From contig NC_079321.1 in assembly GCF_029931775.1 (NCBI RefSeq), positions 9,454,501 to 9,518,500 of the forward strand: a DNA stretch of 64,000 nt, in the 5' to 3' direction. Positions 40,464-52,559 of the stretch are shown in pieces (position 1 is the first letter of the stretch; each line of letters starts with the position of its first letter). A model generated the notes under the pieces. It was given only the letters and a program-made list of their open reading frames with translations. It had not been told where the DNA came from and made no database searches. Origin of the DNA: Euleptes europaea. Lineage: Eukaryota > Chordata > Lepidosauria > Squamata > Sphaerodactylidae. The translations under genes and the position numbers were made by a program.

Positions 40464-40587
40464 TTGAAGTACTTGCTTTTAGAATGTGCTTGACCTTGCC
40501 TGTGTAGGCTCCGCACATAAGGCATAATTTATGATTTTTTAAAAATTATGATGCCGGGAACAGCATAATACCTCTTGGATTACGTGT

Positions 40588-40790
40588 AGGGTTGCCAACC
40601 TCCAGGTACTAGCTGGAGATCTCCCGCTATTACAAGCGGGATTTCCAGCAGATAAAGATCAGTTCCCTTGGACAAAATGGCCACTTTAGCAATTGGGCTC
40701 TATGGCATTGAAGTCCCTCCCCTCTCCAAATCCCACCCTCTTCAGGCCCTGCCCAGGTATCTCCAGGTATTTCCCAACTGGCAACCCTAT
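40588..40790 (+). repeat. TIR repeat family 1, forward copy
   Basis: agggttgccaacctccaggt ... cccaactggcaaccct. A second partial copy in reverse orientation (about 40840-40930) follows. Confidence 0.8.
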
Positions 40791-41169
40791 GCCAGCACTG
40801 TGGACGGAGTTGACAGGCTTGGCCGGCTAGGCAGACCACCACTATCTCCAGGGGAACGGATCTCTGTCGGCTGGAGATCAGTTGTAATAGTGGGAGGTCT
40901 CCAACTAGTACCAGGAGGTTGGCAGCCCTAGGTGGGGAAATAGGCATTCAGCTGGAGAAGTACATCAGCCACACTGCCTAGTGAGGAAGCAGCTGGCCAG
41001 ATAAACACAGGGAATGGCACAGGGAGGGGCCCTGCAGGGGAGTAACTCTTTCTCCCTCCCTCCTATGGGGGTGATGGGGCCAGGGGTAGGCTCCCACAGT
41101 AATTATGGGGCCCCATCCTTATGATCTGGGCCATCCAGTAGACAGGGGATAGGTCCTTATGGCAGAAGT

Positions 41170-41460
41170 CACAACTTCAAGTCACAGCTGACTTATGGCG
41201 ACCCCATAGGGTTTCCCAGGCAAGAGATGTTCGGAGGTGTTTTGCCATCGTCTGTCTTAGGGCTGGCAACTTCCAGCACCATGGTTACAGAAACAAAGCA
41301 CCATGTGTTGACAGAGGTTTGTTTGGAGCAACAGAAGGCCTGCCAAGCCTGGAAAGAACCTAATATGATTAGAGTATGGTCATTTATGCATGGCTGTTTC
41401 ACTCGCCATCACCCCTCCAATGACTTCGGATCTTTGTGTGGTTATGCATGCCATTTCTGA
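41170..41460. repeat. 5S SINE piece (minus) and an unclassified 190-bp repeat
   Basis: 41170-41262 is a truncated antisense 5S SINE. 41273-41460 (caccatggttacagaaacaa ... gttatgcatgccatttc) recurs inverted at about 55790-55975; its ends resemble the palindromic MITE at 46730-47019. Confidence 0.6.
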
Positions 41461-41474
41461 CTAGGGTTGCCAAT

Positions 41475-43850
41475 TTCTAAAATTATAAGAACTGTTGTTG
41501 CTGAAGGCCAATCTCTGGGCTATATAGATGACAACATAGCTAACTTTTTGATTGTCCCTTTTCCAAAAACACCTGTTTTTTACACCCTTCCTAAGTCACA
41601 TAAGAATTCCACTAACCTCCCAGGATGACCCATTATTTCATCTAGAGAGAGCCTTACTGAACCCCTTTCCCAGATGTTAGATTTTTATTTGCAACCGTTT
41701 ACAAAGGAGACTCCCTCCTATCTCCTTGATTCCAGGGACCTTATTAAACAAGTTGAAGGTTTTAAAGTCCCTGAGAAAGCCATCTTAGCCACCTTGGACG
41801 TAACAGCCCTATACACGAACGTGCCATTAGATCTTGCATGGAACGTTATAGCCTATCATCTTGATAAGCGTTCTGGTTTTTTTTTTTCTCCCCCTACCCA
41901 TTTTTTACTTGACATCGCAGATATAGTGCTGGAAAATAACATCTTTAGGTATGGTTCCAATTTTTTTGTTCAAGTTAAAGGAGTTGCAATGGGTGCTTCC
42001 TGCGCCCCTGCAATAGCCAATTTATACATGGTCACCTTCGAGAAACAATTCATCTTGGCTAATAATCCGTTCTTGGACGATATTATTTTATTCCGACGTT
42101 TTGTTGATGATTTGTTATTTTTATTTAAGACCGCAGAATCTTTTGTCAACTTCACTGAATGGCTTAACAGTTGTGATCCTAACCTAAGTTTACAGGCACT
42201 TACAACACTGAGAGCATTTATTTTTTAGATCTGGAGCTCTTCATTGATAGCGATAGGACCTTAGCCTTTAAACCATATAAAAAGCCTATGGCAAGAAACG
42301 CTGGTTTGAGATTTGAATCATATCATCCTTTCTATGAAAAATAACCTTCCCTTCAGTCAATTTTTACGCCTTAAAAGAAATTCTACCCGATTTCAGGATT
42401 ATGAAAGAGCAGCAAACAACCTTCAAGTAGATCTTACCAATAGGGGATATCCTATAGATACCACCCAACAAGCCAAACTTAAAGCAGATCTTAGGGACCG
42501 TAACTCTATGTTACAAACCAATAAGACCAACAACGAGCAGGATAGAATCTTCTGCTCTCTTACATTCAGTAGGCATTCCAGCGCAATCTAGTGTATTATT
42601 AACAAACTCTGGCATATTTTAACGAGCATAGCTGGATGTTCTGAACCCCTGATTTTTGGCTTAAAACGTAATACCTCCTTAAGGGACAAACTGATTCATT
42701 CAGAATCAGATGTCATTCCTAGACGCCCACCACCTTTGGTTTTAGGGCATTTTCCATGTGGCTCCTGCTCTTTCTGTTCCCTTAGTCTTCCTCTAAGGGA
42801 GTTCAGTTCTACTACTTCTAACTTTACCTTTAAGCTTAACCATTTTTCTAATTGTTCCACTAGTCAGTGCATTTACGGCATCACTTGCAAAGTTCAAAAC
42901 TTTATGTGGGAAGCACACTTCGACCTGTCAAAGTGTGCATAGGGGAACATAAATCTAGGATTAGGGCAAAAGTATTGGACGCTCCATTAACTCTTCATTT
43001 AATTAATAACAAACATAGCGAAAATGACTTACGTTTTTTTGTCATTTGGGTCTACAGGGGCAATTCCTTTGATTTAGAAAATGTACCAAAGAAATTTATT
43101 AAGACAAGAAATGCGCTTTATTTATCTCTTCAAATCTTATTTTCCATTCGGTTTAAATAATGAAATTGATTTATCTTGTTTTTTATAAATCTCGATCTAC
43201 TCTAAGGAAACACAGCTGCTTACCATTCAGCTTAACTTTCCATCAGTAATGAATAAATTACCTACACCTGTAGCTTAGATCCTAACACTTGAAGGCAGGA
43301 CAGCCCTTCAGGCGCAAAGAGGATGACCTCTTGAAATTTTGAAATGAATAAGATTTCCTTTTTAAGGTATAGTATTGTTGTCTTTATATTTGCTTAGGAT
43401 GTTTGATAATAATGTTTTTTAGAATAATATGAATGAGACATTTTGGAGAATGGCTTTTATTATATTCCAGGAACTTTGCATCTGAACGTATGAACTGCTG
43501 ATGAAGCTGCCTTGGCGGGCAGCGAAAACGTTCAGGACATCCGGACCGCGTTTTGACCTGTTCTTGATTCCATACGTTCTATTGATCTAGAAAAAAGAAA
43601 GAAATTGACTTTATGCTATTTTCATTCGTACTTACCTTACTATCTTGTGATTTTGTTGCCTTGCAAAACGTCGTAGCGTTTGTATTCAGCTACTTTGTAT
43701 AAATTCATCCTATGTATGTTATCTCCACCAGTTAGTTAAGTTTCCTTTGATTTGTATTTGTGTTTATATGATTTAGTACAGCACTTTTCATGTACATACT
43801 GTAGAATACAAGTTTCTTACTGAATATTTCGAGCTTGGTATTATTTTTCC
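41475..43850 (+). mobile_element. Poseidon-like Penelope-like element, degenerate
   Basis: RT part (41674-42228) with ATLDVTALYTNVP, GVAMGASCAPAIANLYM and FVDDLLFLF, then a linker, then a GIY-YIG-like end near 42860-43000 (SQCIYGITCKV and YVGSTLRPVKVCIGEHKSRI in adjacent frames). Sits in a forward TIR repeat whose left end is at 41463-41475 and which continues at 43853. Frame disrupted; belongs to a different PLE branch from the 36-kb element. Confidence 0.85.
43498..43532 (+). ncRNA. Possible minimal hammerhead ribozyme in the Poseidon-like PLE
   Basis: CTGATGA (43498-43504), one A, then GCTGCC...GGCAGC (43506-43511 with 43518-43523) as stem II, GAAA at 43524-43527 and ACGTT as a very short stem III with cleavage triplet; CTG/CAG around it can pair as stem I. 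Hammerheads are known in PLE pseudo-LTRs. The extra A before stem II departs from the textbook core, so activity is uncertain. Confidence 0.5.
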
Positions 43851-43852
43851 TG

Positions 43853-44040
43853 CAGCAACTTCCAGGTAGTAGCTGAAGATCTCCTGCTATTACAACTGAT
43901 CTCCAGCTGATAGAGATCAGTTCACCTGGAGAAAATGGCCGCTTTGGCCATTGGACTCTATGGCATTGAAGTCCCTCCCCTCCCCAAACCCTGCCCTCCT
44001 CAGGCTCCGCCCCAAAAACCTCCCCAAAACGGCAACCCTA
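43853..44040 (+). repeat. TIR repeat family 1, forward copy cut by the Poseidon-like element
   Basis: caacttccaggtagtagctg ... aacggcaaccct. Confidence 0.75.
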
Positions 44041-44054
44041 GCCTGTCTCCATGT

Positions 44055-44180
44055 GAGCTGAGAGAGTTCGGAGAGGACTAGCCCAAGGTCACCCAGAAGG
44101 CTTCATTTGGAGGAGTGGGGAATCAAACTTGGTTCTCCAGATTAGAGTCCGCCACTCTTAACCACTACACCACGCTGGGA
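44055..44180 (-). repeat. tRNA-derived SINE A, 5' half
   Basis: gagctgagagagttcggaga ... accactacaccacgctggg. Confidence 0.7.
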
Positions 44181-45220
44181 AGGCAGGGAACCACAAGCTA
44201 AGGCTCCTGGGAGAGCCTGCAGCTGGCAACCCTATATTATGCCCATGTGAAGTCCCTCCCCTCCCACAAACCCGGCTTTCTCAGGCTCCACCCCTCAAAT
44301 CTCCAGTTGTTTCCCAACGTAGTTCTCTCCAATGGCTAGTTTAATTTCATTTAATTTCTGGGTTCCATACTACCCATGGGGAGTTTTTGAATGAAAAATA
44401 TATAAGAGATATACCAACTGGAGAAATAAGATGTTAGAAGAGGAACTGAAGAAGATCTGAAATGGCCATCTTCCTCTGCTGCTTGACATCTGTGGAAAAG
44501 AGAAAACATGTTTAATGGAGATACAATTGACATTTATTGCTCTTAAAAATTGTGTATAATTAACATTGTGATACTTATCTGGTATTTCATACCTGTTTGG
44601 ATAATTGAATGTGATTTCACTGGTTGGTGTTATGTAGCTCTGTTGGACATAGCTATATAGAAATTTGCAAATAGAATGTAATATTGAATCATTGTGTTTT
44701 TTAAGTTACAGCCTAACTGTACACAGAAGTGTCTTTTTTTGCTAACCACCTGGAGGTTGGCAACCCTACTGGATTGTGTCTCTCTGGTGTGCCCCCTAAG
44801 GAGTGAAGTACCCCAGGAAACAGTTAATTAACAGCTGCACCAGAGTAACATTTATATGAGGTTAACAGAACTGTGCATTTGCCTTTTGATAAGCTATCTG
44901 ACTAAACAAGCACAATATTTGCTCTTTCAAATACCAGTAGTGTGACTGCTAGTGGTAATAATGTCTATTTGAACAAGTTCCGTTTCATAAAGGGCAAATA
45001 GTTTGCTCTGCTCCTGCCATGTTTGCGACTGAGGGTGTTCACCATATGTTCTTGACTAGTCAGCCGAAATAACCTATGTTTAACCTGCAAATTCAGATAG
45101 GCCTTCTTTAATGCATTTGTCTATTGTAATTACCATGGACTTCTCTGAATTACATTGAAAGTATCATAATCCTTGGTTATATTTTGGTTGAATAAAAATG
45201 CTACCTGTTTACCAGTGACT
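44181..45220. other. Intergenic, AT-rich, no gene recognised
   Basis: About 44350-44745 is AT-rich, frame-free sequence abutting a TIR-repeat right end (acctggaggttggcaaccct), so it may be another PLE-like insert. 44770-45220 shows nothing recognisable. Confidence 0.4.
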
Positions 45221-45441
45221 AGGGTTGCCAATAGGGTTGCCAACCTCCAGGTACTAGCCGGAGGTCTCTTGCTATTACAACTGATCTCCAGACGATAGAG
45301 ATCAGTTCACCTGGAGAAAATGGCCGCTTTGGCCACTGGACTCTATGACATTGAAGTCCCTCCCCTCCCCAAACCCCGCCCTCCTCAGGCTCCACTCCAA
45401 AAACCTCCTACCGATGGCAAAGAGGAACCTGGCTACCCTAG
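45221..45441 (+). repeat. TIR repeat family 1, forward copy with doubled left end
   Basis: Begins with agggttgccaat and then again agggttgccaacctcc, and ends aggaacctggctaccct. Confidence 0.8.
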
Positions 45442-45734
45442 TCTCCGTTCTCAAGACAGCAGAGACCAGCTGGCTAATTTCTCTGATCTGAAACACTCGG
45501 ATCTGAGAGATACTAAATTGGAAGCACCATTTCAAGAGAGGTGAGTCAGAGCAGAAGTGGCAACTTGGTCACAGTGTCAGAGGAAGCATTAAAAATAAAG
45601 TGTTCAAGAACATGCTGGAGTTCCAGTGAAGATGGCAGAGACAGAAAGCAGATTCTAACCTACCTGTTCTGCCCTCCCACCTAAATCTCTCTAAGCAATG
45701 CTGATCAATGATAGTCCTCTACTGTATCAATTGC

Positions 45735-45811
45735 AGGGTAGAATCATAGAGTTGGAAAGGACATCCAGGGTCATCTAGTCCAACCCCCTGCACAATGCAG
45801 GTCATTCCCAC

Positions 45812-45875
<64 letters not shown>

Positions 45876-45970
45876 CAGTGACCCCTACTCCACACCCAGA
45901 AGATGGCAAAAAAAAAAAAAACCCTCCAGGATCTCTGGCCAATCTGGCCTGAAGGAAAATTGCTTTCTAA
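45735..45970 (-). repeat. CR1 LINE 3' fragment with (TC)n(AC)n
   Basis: agaatcatagagttggaaag / tcatctagtccaaccccctg and aattgctttctaaccctaag are antisense CR1; a (tc)n(ac)n microsatellite of about 55 bp sits inside. Confidence 0.85.
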
Positions 45971-46490
45971 CCCTAAGTGGAAATGTTGATATGGTGGAAC
46001 TGAGCTTCCTTAATACTGAGGAACAGGAAGCAAAAAACAAAAATCCATTAAAGACTCCACTAAAATTAGGTAGCTAGTAAAGCAAGCCAAATCATTGACA
46101 TAGACAACTACTTTTGTTACAGTAATTCTTTCATTATTAAGAATACGACTAACAGCCAAACATATACAGAAGCATGTACAAACAACGATTTCCAACAACC
46201 CAAATTGTTGCAGTGATTTAAAAGTGACAGATGTTTCTCATGGATCTGAGAAAGACAACCCAATATAATGTATGGCAATTTTATCCTTTTCTTATTTGTT
46301 AGTGCTGTCACATAATTAAGCACATCTCAATATTTTTTTGAAAAAAACAACATAAGTAATACAAATCCAACGCTTTTGCAAACTCCTACTAGATAAGTCC
46401 CCTGACCTGGATGGTCCGGTCTAGCCCGGTCTCATTAGATCTTGGAACTGTGCACCCTTTATCCAATCCTGTGAGTTGCCAGTTGACCTG

Positions 46491-46690
46491 TGATGGAGAA
46501 ATTTTCAAAGTGGTTCCAGCAAGGGGTTCCAAAAAAATAGACCAAGAAAGGCTGCTGAAAAGACTTTATTCAGCTTAAGCGGACGGCTCACTTTCCTAAG
46601 AGCTAACTCTTCTGGACAGTGACTCCGACTTCTTAATTACAGCACATCTTTTTATCAGCTTTACTTACATCATTAACGTGCAAAAGAAAG
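46491..46690 (-). mobile_element. LTR-like sequence, tentative (fossil)
   Basis: On the minus strand a gataaaaaga box, then aagctgaataaagtctttt, then a run ending ccatcaca resembles the R-U5 part of an LTR. No target duplication or second end found. Confidence 0.3.
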
Positions 46691-46729
46691 GATAACAACA
46701 ATAAAACTTCAATCATACATTGGGTTACT

Positions 46730-47019
46730 TAGGCATTTTTATGCAGGGATGTTTCCCCGTGGTCACTCCTGCCAACTGCGTTGGGGCTTCCTTTTGATTA
46801 CATGACTTTTCCGCCCATCAGAGGTCGCCCCACTCCCCATGCATTTTGCCCAGATTTTTACAGATTCTTGCTCAAACAGCATGTGGAAAACATGAGCAAA
46901 ATGCACAGGAAGAGCAAGGCAACCTCTGAAGGGCAGAACAGGCATGCATAATCAAAAGGAAGCCCCGAAGCAGTTGACAGGGATGACTGTGGGGAACCGT
47001 CCCTGCATAAAAGGCCTAA
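46730..47019. mobile_element. Palindromic MITE, about 290 bp
   Basis: cttaggcatttttatgcagg and ccctgcataaaaggcctaag are inverted ends; inner arms also pair (gggcttccttttgatta / taatcaaaaggaagccc, and gcattttgc / gcaaaatgc). Confidence 0.75.
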
Positions 47020-47837
47020 GCCAGATCGAATTAGATGGGACTTACTTTTGATTAGACCTAATAGGATTGCTTTCTAAAACATGCTGTATGGAGGGACAAG
47101 GAGGACTCAACAGAGAAGGTTGAGCCTTATTTAGTTCTGGAGGACTGCATTTGTAATGCCCTATTGTAATCATTAACTGCAGGACATGTTTAGGAAAGAA
47201 TTATCTTTCTGCTTAACTAATCTGAAATTTCTATGCCATTAAAGGTTTATGGAATGGAATGGAATGGAACTAATCTGAATAAAGTTATGTTCTGACCAAC
47301 ATGGCTTACTGTACCTAGCTATCATGTTCTAAAATAATCTCTTCTAAAATAAGCATTGATATCATTAAAAGGCATACAGTGCTTTCAGAAAGTGCTGGCC
47401 GGCATTTAGCTGCTGATCACAAAATCCTCCTTAGTGTACAACGGGTTCAGTACACTGTCCAACAATGGGAACTGCGTGTCCAACCTGAGATCCATTTGCT
47501 GTTAGTTGTTATGGGAAAAAAGAACATTATCAAATCCCTCAAGGCTGACCAAAACACCCAAAACATTCAGCAGCACCAAAGAAATGGACCTTGAAATGGT
47601 CCATTGATTGAAAATAATTCGGATAGTCATCTAATTAAAAAAGAAACATTTTGATTGATGAGCAACATGACTTTTAACTGGTTGATCAACAAACTTACTG
47701 GTATTAAATATAAACAATTTTTCCAGAATTCTAAAACCTCCATATGGATATGTGAAGGATGGCTATCCGATCTGTACCTCCGCTTTTTATCTGATGTAGA
47801 TTTGGTAACCAGCATTTATGACTTCATCATCCTAAGG
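47020..47837. other. Intergenic with a degenerate transposase-like patch
   Basis: 47355-47600 contains a short frame (GRHLAADHKILLSVQRVQYT) with no clear relative; nothing else is recognised. Confidence 0.35.
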
Positions 47838-48078
47838 TTAGAGAGCCAGTGTGGTGTAGTGGTTAAGAGCAGCAGACTCTAATCTAGAGAACTGGGTTTA
47901 ATTCCCCACTCCTCCACATGAGCGGCAGATGCTAGTTTGAAGAACCGGGTTTGATTTCCCAGTCCTCCCTCCGAAGCCAGCTGGGTGACCTTGGCCTAGT
48001 CACAGTTCTCTCCGAACTCTCTCAGTCCTACCTTCTTTACAAGGTATCTGTTGTGGGGAGGGGAAGGGAAGGCGATTG
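47838..48078 (+). repeat. tRNA-derived SINE A, 3'-truncated
   Basis: gagccagtgtggtgtagtgg ... gaagggaaggcgattgta, then directly a TIR repeat. Confidence 0.8.
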
Positions 48079-48082
48079 TATA

Positions 48083-48295
48083 GGGTTGCCAACCTCCAGG
48101 TACTAGCTGGAGACCTCCTGCTATTACAACTGATCTCCAGCCAATAGAGATCAGTTCGCCTGGAGAAAATGGCCGCTTTGGCAATTGGACTCTATGGCAT
48201 TGAAGTCCCTCCCCTCCCCAAACCCCGCCCTCCTTAGGCTCTGCCCCAAAAAACCTCCCACCGGTTGCGAAGAGGGACCTGGCCAACCCTACTGT
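48083..48295 (+). repeat. TIR repeat family 1, complete forward copy
   Basis: tagggttgccaacctccagg ... gacctggccaaccct. Confidence 0.85.
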
Positions 48296-48461
48296 CATAT
48301 CAAATATTAATTTTAACTGTGAACATAATTTGCAAGTAAAGTGGGGGGAAAGATTTTTGGATGAGAATTTTTCAATGAGGTATGGAGTTTTACATATGAA
48401 AAGGGTTCTACCTTTGCTGCTTCAGTTTAAAGAAAATCTACCAAAAATGGTCTACCTATAG

Positions 48462-49178
48462 CGGGGGTCCCCAACAGGGTACCAGTGGGCAGAGGGGTGC
48501 CCGCAGACACCTTTAGTGGTTAGGGTTCCCAATTGTCCAGTGATGGCGGGCAATTGCCTGCCAACTCACCGGGCTGCCTGCTGGTACTCAGGTGGCTGGC
48601 AGGCAGAAGTAGGCCTGCTGAAGGGAGAGGGGCAATCCCCACACATAATGCATGCACAGTACAATGCCATCACTTCCAGGTTTATCCCAGAAATGCCAGT
48701 GATGCGTTAGCACTCTCCCTCAAAACTTTATGGTTTCCTTAGAGTTTTTGGAGGAAATTGCTACAGCATCCTGCACAAGGCGGGCACTTCCAGGTTTACT
48801 CCGGAAGTGACATTATTGCGCCCCACGTACATATGGATCGCTCCCCCTCAGCCCCACACTGACGACTCTCCCGCCGGTGGTCAGGTAGAACCTGGCAACC
48901 CTATTCGCGGTGCCCGCCAAGTGGTATTAGAAAGTGGGAAGAGGCTTCTGAATGGCCATTGGAGATTTGACTAATTGCATTTTTTTTAAAAAAAAATGTT
49001 GCATTGGCAGCATCCACCCTTACAGCACAAGGATCTTCAGTTTGTGACTGAAGGTGAGGGGCAGCAACCATTGTACGGCATGCTCCACCTCCCGCGGCAG
49101 CCCTTTTGTGGCTGTGCCCACCCCACTGTGTCAGAACTCCAAAGGTGCTCACAGGCTCAAAACGGTTGGGGACCCCTG
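48462..49178. mobile_element. hAT-like element with a TIR repeat family 2 copy nested inside
   Basis: Ends cgggggtccccaac / gttggggacccctg; flanks cctatag / cctacgg are an imperfect duplication. 48522-48904 is a family 2 copy (agggttcccaattgtccag ... aacctggcaaccct). Confidence 0.7.
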
Positions 49179-49179
49179 G

Positions 49180-49925
49180 CCTACGGCATCCTACTTGAAC
49201 TCAGAGCCGGAGTTGCCAAGACCTTTTCTGAAAACGCTCAGGACCTTTTATAATAACATGGCCTAATGCCAATTTAGGCTTTTGGTTTAGTATCACACTG
49301 TCCTTTCGAAAGCAGGAAATGTCCTTGCTATATATACACCTCCAGTGGGTTTACCTCCAGTGGATTTAGGTTTACCTCCTTCAGCACTTCATAAAACGCA
49401 GACAGGACCACACCGGGAAAGGTAACGTAGAAAAAGCCTTTCTTTTACATGACAAAAATTATGCTGGCCAAGGCAACAGTTCCTGTTCCAAGCTGTTACC
49501 TGCCAACAGCCTTCAAGACCCATCTTTATTTTATTCTTGATAAACCCCAATCTTTATTTTAATCTTGATAAACCAATCTTGAAAAACATCGTTTGAATTC
49601 AACAGAAAAGCTACACTCATATAACACAAGCCCGAAACATACCAATGGGTACTTTGCTTTTATGTTCCTTAAAACAGAAAGGAAACTTAACTGTTTGCTA
49701 TTCTTGGGGGAAAGATGCTTTCCTTAAAGGATGATCCTAACCCCCAGATGCTGACACATTTCTGCATTTTGTAAGTGTGGGGCATTGTAGCTATCTTCAG
49801 TGGTTTTCAGACTGGCTTTAGGATTATGCTGTTAAATAAGTTTTAAAAGGCAGGTATGGATTATTTTGTTCTACTCTTGGGAACTTTCAAAGCAATTCCC
49901 CCCCCCCCTTGTGAATATTCTACTT
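49180..49925. other. Intergenic, no gene recognised
   Basis: Includes a short tandem duplication near 49340-49375 (ggtttacctccagtggattt) and no frame of interest. Confidence 0.45.
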
Positions 49926-49929
49926 TCAT

Positions 49930-50187
49930 AGGTTCTTGTAGGTTATCCGGGCTGTGTGACCGTGGTCTTGGTATTTTCTTTCCTGACGTTTCGCCAGCAG
50001 CTGTGGCAGGCATCTTCAGAGGAGTAACACTGAAGGACAGTGTCTCTTCAGTGTTACTCCTCTGAAGATGCCTGCCACAGCTGCTGGAGAAACATCAGGA
50101 AAGAAAATACCAAGACCACGGTCACACAGCCCGGATAACCTACAAGAACCAATGAACTCTGACCGTGAAAGCCTTCAACAATATTTT
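49930..50187. repeat. Inverted pseudo-LTR pair of a Neptune-like PLE (no body)
   Basis: ggttcttgtaggttatccgg ... gaaggacagtgtctc, then its reverse complement through gatgcctgccacagctgctg to aagccttcaacaatatttt. It forms a hairpin with arms of about 115-120 bp and lacks the polymerase. Confidence 0.8.
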
Positions 50188-50302
50188 ACTTTCACACGGT
50201 CTCCTGAAATCAGCGGCACTTACTTGCCGACCGTTTATTTCATATTGAAGTATTGCATTGGTTATTGTGGGACACACCCTAGCAAAGGCATACCCTCTGG
50301 AA

Positions 50303-50574
50303 CACTGGTTCCCAACCGGGGGTCCGTGGACCCCTGGAACTAAATTAAGGTCCGTGAAACAAAGTTATAAACCCATAATAAATTAATATTTTCAATTAAA
50401 AGTTCTCTATTATAAATATATATTCAAATATTATTCTAAGTTTAATGTTTAACTAACAGTTATGATTAAAGTTTATTTTCAAATTCTCGGAATTTTTATT
50501 TTGAACCTTGGGGTCCCTGCACCGAACAAAAAAGTCCTAGTGGTCCCTGGTCAAAAAAAGGTTGGGAACCACTG
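50303..50574. mobile_element. hAT-like non-autonomous element, 272 bp
   Basis: Ends cactggttcccaacc / ggttgggaaccactg with perfect 8-bp duplication ctctggaa (50295-50302, 50575-50582). Reverse-oriented relative of 12599-12883. Confidence 0.92.
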
Positions 50575-50814
50575 CTCTGGAACGATAAAGCAAAGTATTA
50601 CTAGGAATAATAGCCAAGTGCCTCACAAACGGGAAGGAAGGTAGAGAGAGAGATTTCACAATCTCAGGTCATTATAACAGTTTTGTTACCCCAACCAGTT
50701 TGCTAACTGCTTCATAGCCACCTGCCCTGGCATCTGGAGGTCCAATGGAGCCAGTGTGGCTACTTACTAGAAAGTGTGCATGGCTGCCTCAGAAGGAAAC
50801 TGAGTGCTGCCAAA

Positions 50815-51010
50815 GTAGGATTATCAGCTCTGGGTTGGGAAATTAATGGAGATTCTGGGGGTAGAACCTGGGGCAGGTGGGTTTTGGGGAGTGGAGACGC
50901 CTCGGGAAGGTATAATGCCATACAGTTCACCCTATAAAGTGGCCATTTCCTCCAGAAGTATTGATCTTTCATCTGGAGATCAGTTGCAATGCCGGGAGGT
51001 CTCTTGGTCA
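50815..51010 (-). repeat. TIR repeat family 1, diverged reverse copy
   Basis: aggattatcagctctgggtt ... tgcaatgccgggaggtctct. Confidence 0.55.
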
Positions 51011-51088
51011 CAGAATCACACCGTTTCCCACCGATTCCACTGCAGGAGGGGATGCAATTTGGGCCTGGGTATAAAGCCCCCTTTATAT

Positions 51089-51795
51089 AAAGAAGACAAA
51101 AAGTAATGACTCCTTTTAAAGAAGACAAAAGTAATGACTACAGGAGAATTACACAACTTTAAGGTTGACAATGAGGAAATCAAAATTGTTGAAGACTTTC
51201 TATTCCTTGGCTCCATCATCAACCAAAAGGGAGACTGCAGCCAAGAAATCAGAAGGAGATTGAGACTGGGAAGGGCAGCCATGAAGGAGCTGGAAGAGAT
51301 TCTTAAGTGTAAGGATGTGTCACTGGCCACCAAGATCAAGTTAATTCATGACATCGTTTTCCCTATTACTATGTATGGGTGTAAGAGCTGGACAATGAAG
51401 AAAGCTGATAGGAAGAAAGTAGATTCCCTTGAAATGTGGTGTTGGAGGAGAGTGTTACGGATACCCTGGACCGCAAAAAAAATAAATCAGTGGGTTTTAG
51501 ATCAAATCAAGCCTGAAATGACCCAAGAAGCTAAAATGACTACACTGAGGCTGTCGTACTTTGGACATATTATGAGAAGACAAGAGTCACTGGAAAAGAC
51601 AATCATGCTAGGAAAGGTTGAGGGCAGCAGGAAAAGAGGAAGACCCAACAGGAGATGGATTGACTCAATAAAAGAAGCCACAGCCCTCAGTTTGCAAGAT
51701 CTGAGCAAGGCTGTTAAGGATAGGACATTTTGGAGGACGTTGATTCATAGGGTCGCCATGAGTCGGAAACGACTTGACGGCACTTAACACACACC
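51089..51795 (+). mobile_element. BovB (RTE) LINE, 5'-truncated, with the best-preserved frame here
   Basis: Ends with cttgacggcacttaacacac. A 217-codon open frame (51134-51787) covers the C-terminal third of the polymerase: [80 protein letters not shown], then RWIDSIKEA and RVAMSRKRLDGT. The RT catalytic core and endonuclease are absent. Confidence 0.9.
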
Positions 51796-51799
51796 CACA

Positions 51800-52222
51800 T
51801 ACATAAAGCCCACTCAAACCTGGATCAACACATCAGGGATCATGAGGCAAACCAACAGGAACAAGATGGTTTGCTTTTAAAATGTTAACAGGAACAAAAT
51901 TTATTCAGAGAAGAACAGATAACTGAGGTAAATATTAACACTGAACCCATAACAGTGGGGTGTTAGGTTTTAAACAGTACATGCCCAAGGGAAAACTTCT
52001 TCTCAGGCAGGTTTATAACATATAAAATACAGGATTCTGCTGCTACTAAGGTTTTTAATTGGGTTTTTAATTGTACTAGTATGATGTAAGCCACTCTGAG
52101 CCAGACTGAAAGATGGGAAAGGGCGGCATACAAGCCAAATAAAAAAATAACACACCTGACCCAGCAAACCCTGCTGGAACACTCCTGATGCGCCAGTGAC
52201 CCAGACAGGGGAACTGAATCAA
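51800..52222. other. Intergenic with a LINE 3'-tail-like patch
   Basis: 52060-52150 (gtactagtatgatgtaagcc / actctgagccagactgaaag and an aaataaaaaaata end) looks like an L2-type tail. Nothing else is recognised. Confidence 0.4.
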
Positions 52223-52404
52223 TAGGGTTGCCAGGTCCCTCTTTGCCACTGGCAAGAGATTTTTGGGGCGGAGGCTGAGGAGGGCGAGGTTTGGGGTGGG
52301 GACTTCGGTGCCAAAGCGGCCATTTTCTCCAGGTGAACTGGTCTCTATCAGCTGGATTGTAATAGCGGGAGAACTCCAGCTGCTACCTGGAGGTTGGAAA
52401 CCCT
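52223..52404 (-). repeat. TIR repeat family 1, reverse copy
   Basis: tagggttgccaggtccctct ... acctggaggttggaaacccta. Confidence 0.75.
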
Positions 52405-52559
52405 ATTTATCAAAGATCTGATAGTCCTAGGGTTGCTAGCCCCCAGGTGGCAGATGGAGATCTCCTGGAATGGCAACTGATCTCCAGATTACACCAATCC
52501 CTTATTTAGTCATTATTGAAGTATTTACAACACTTATTCCACTTTTCCGGGAGCAAATG

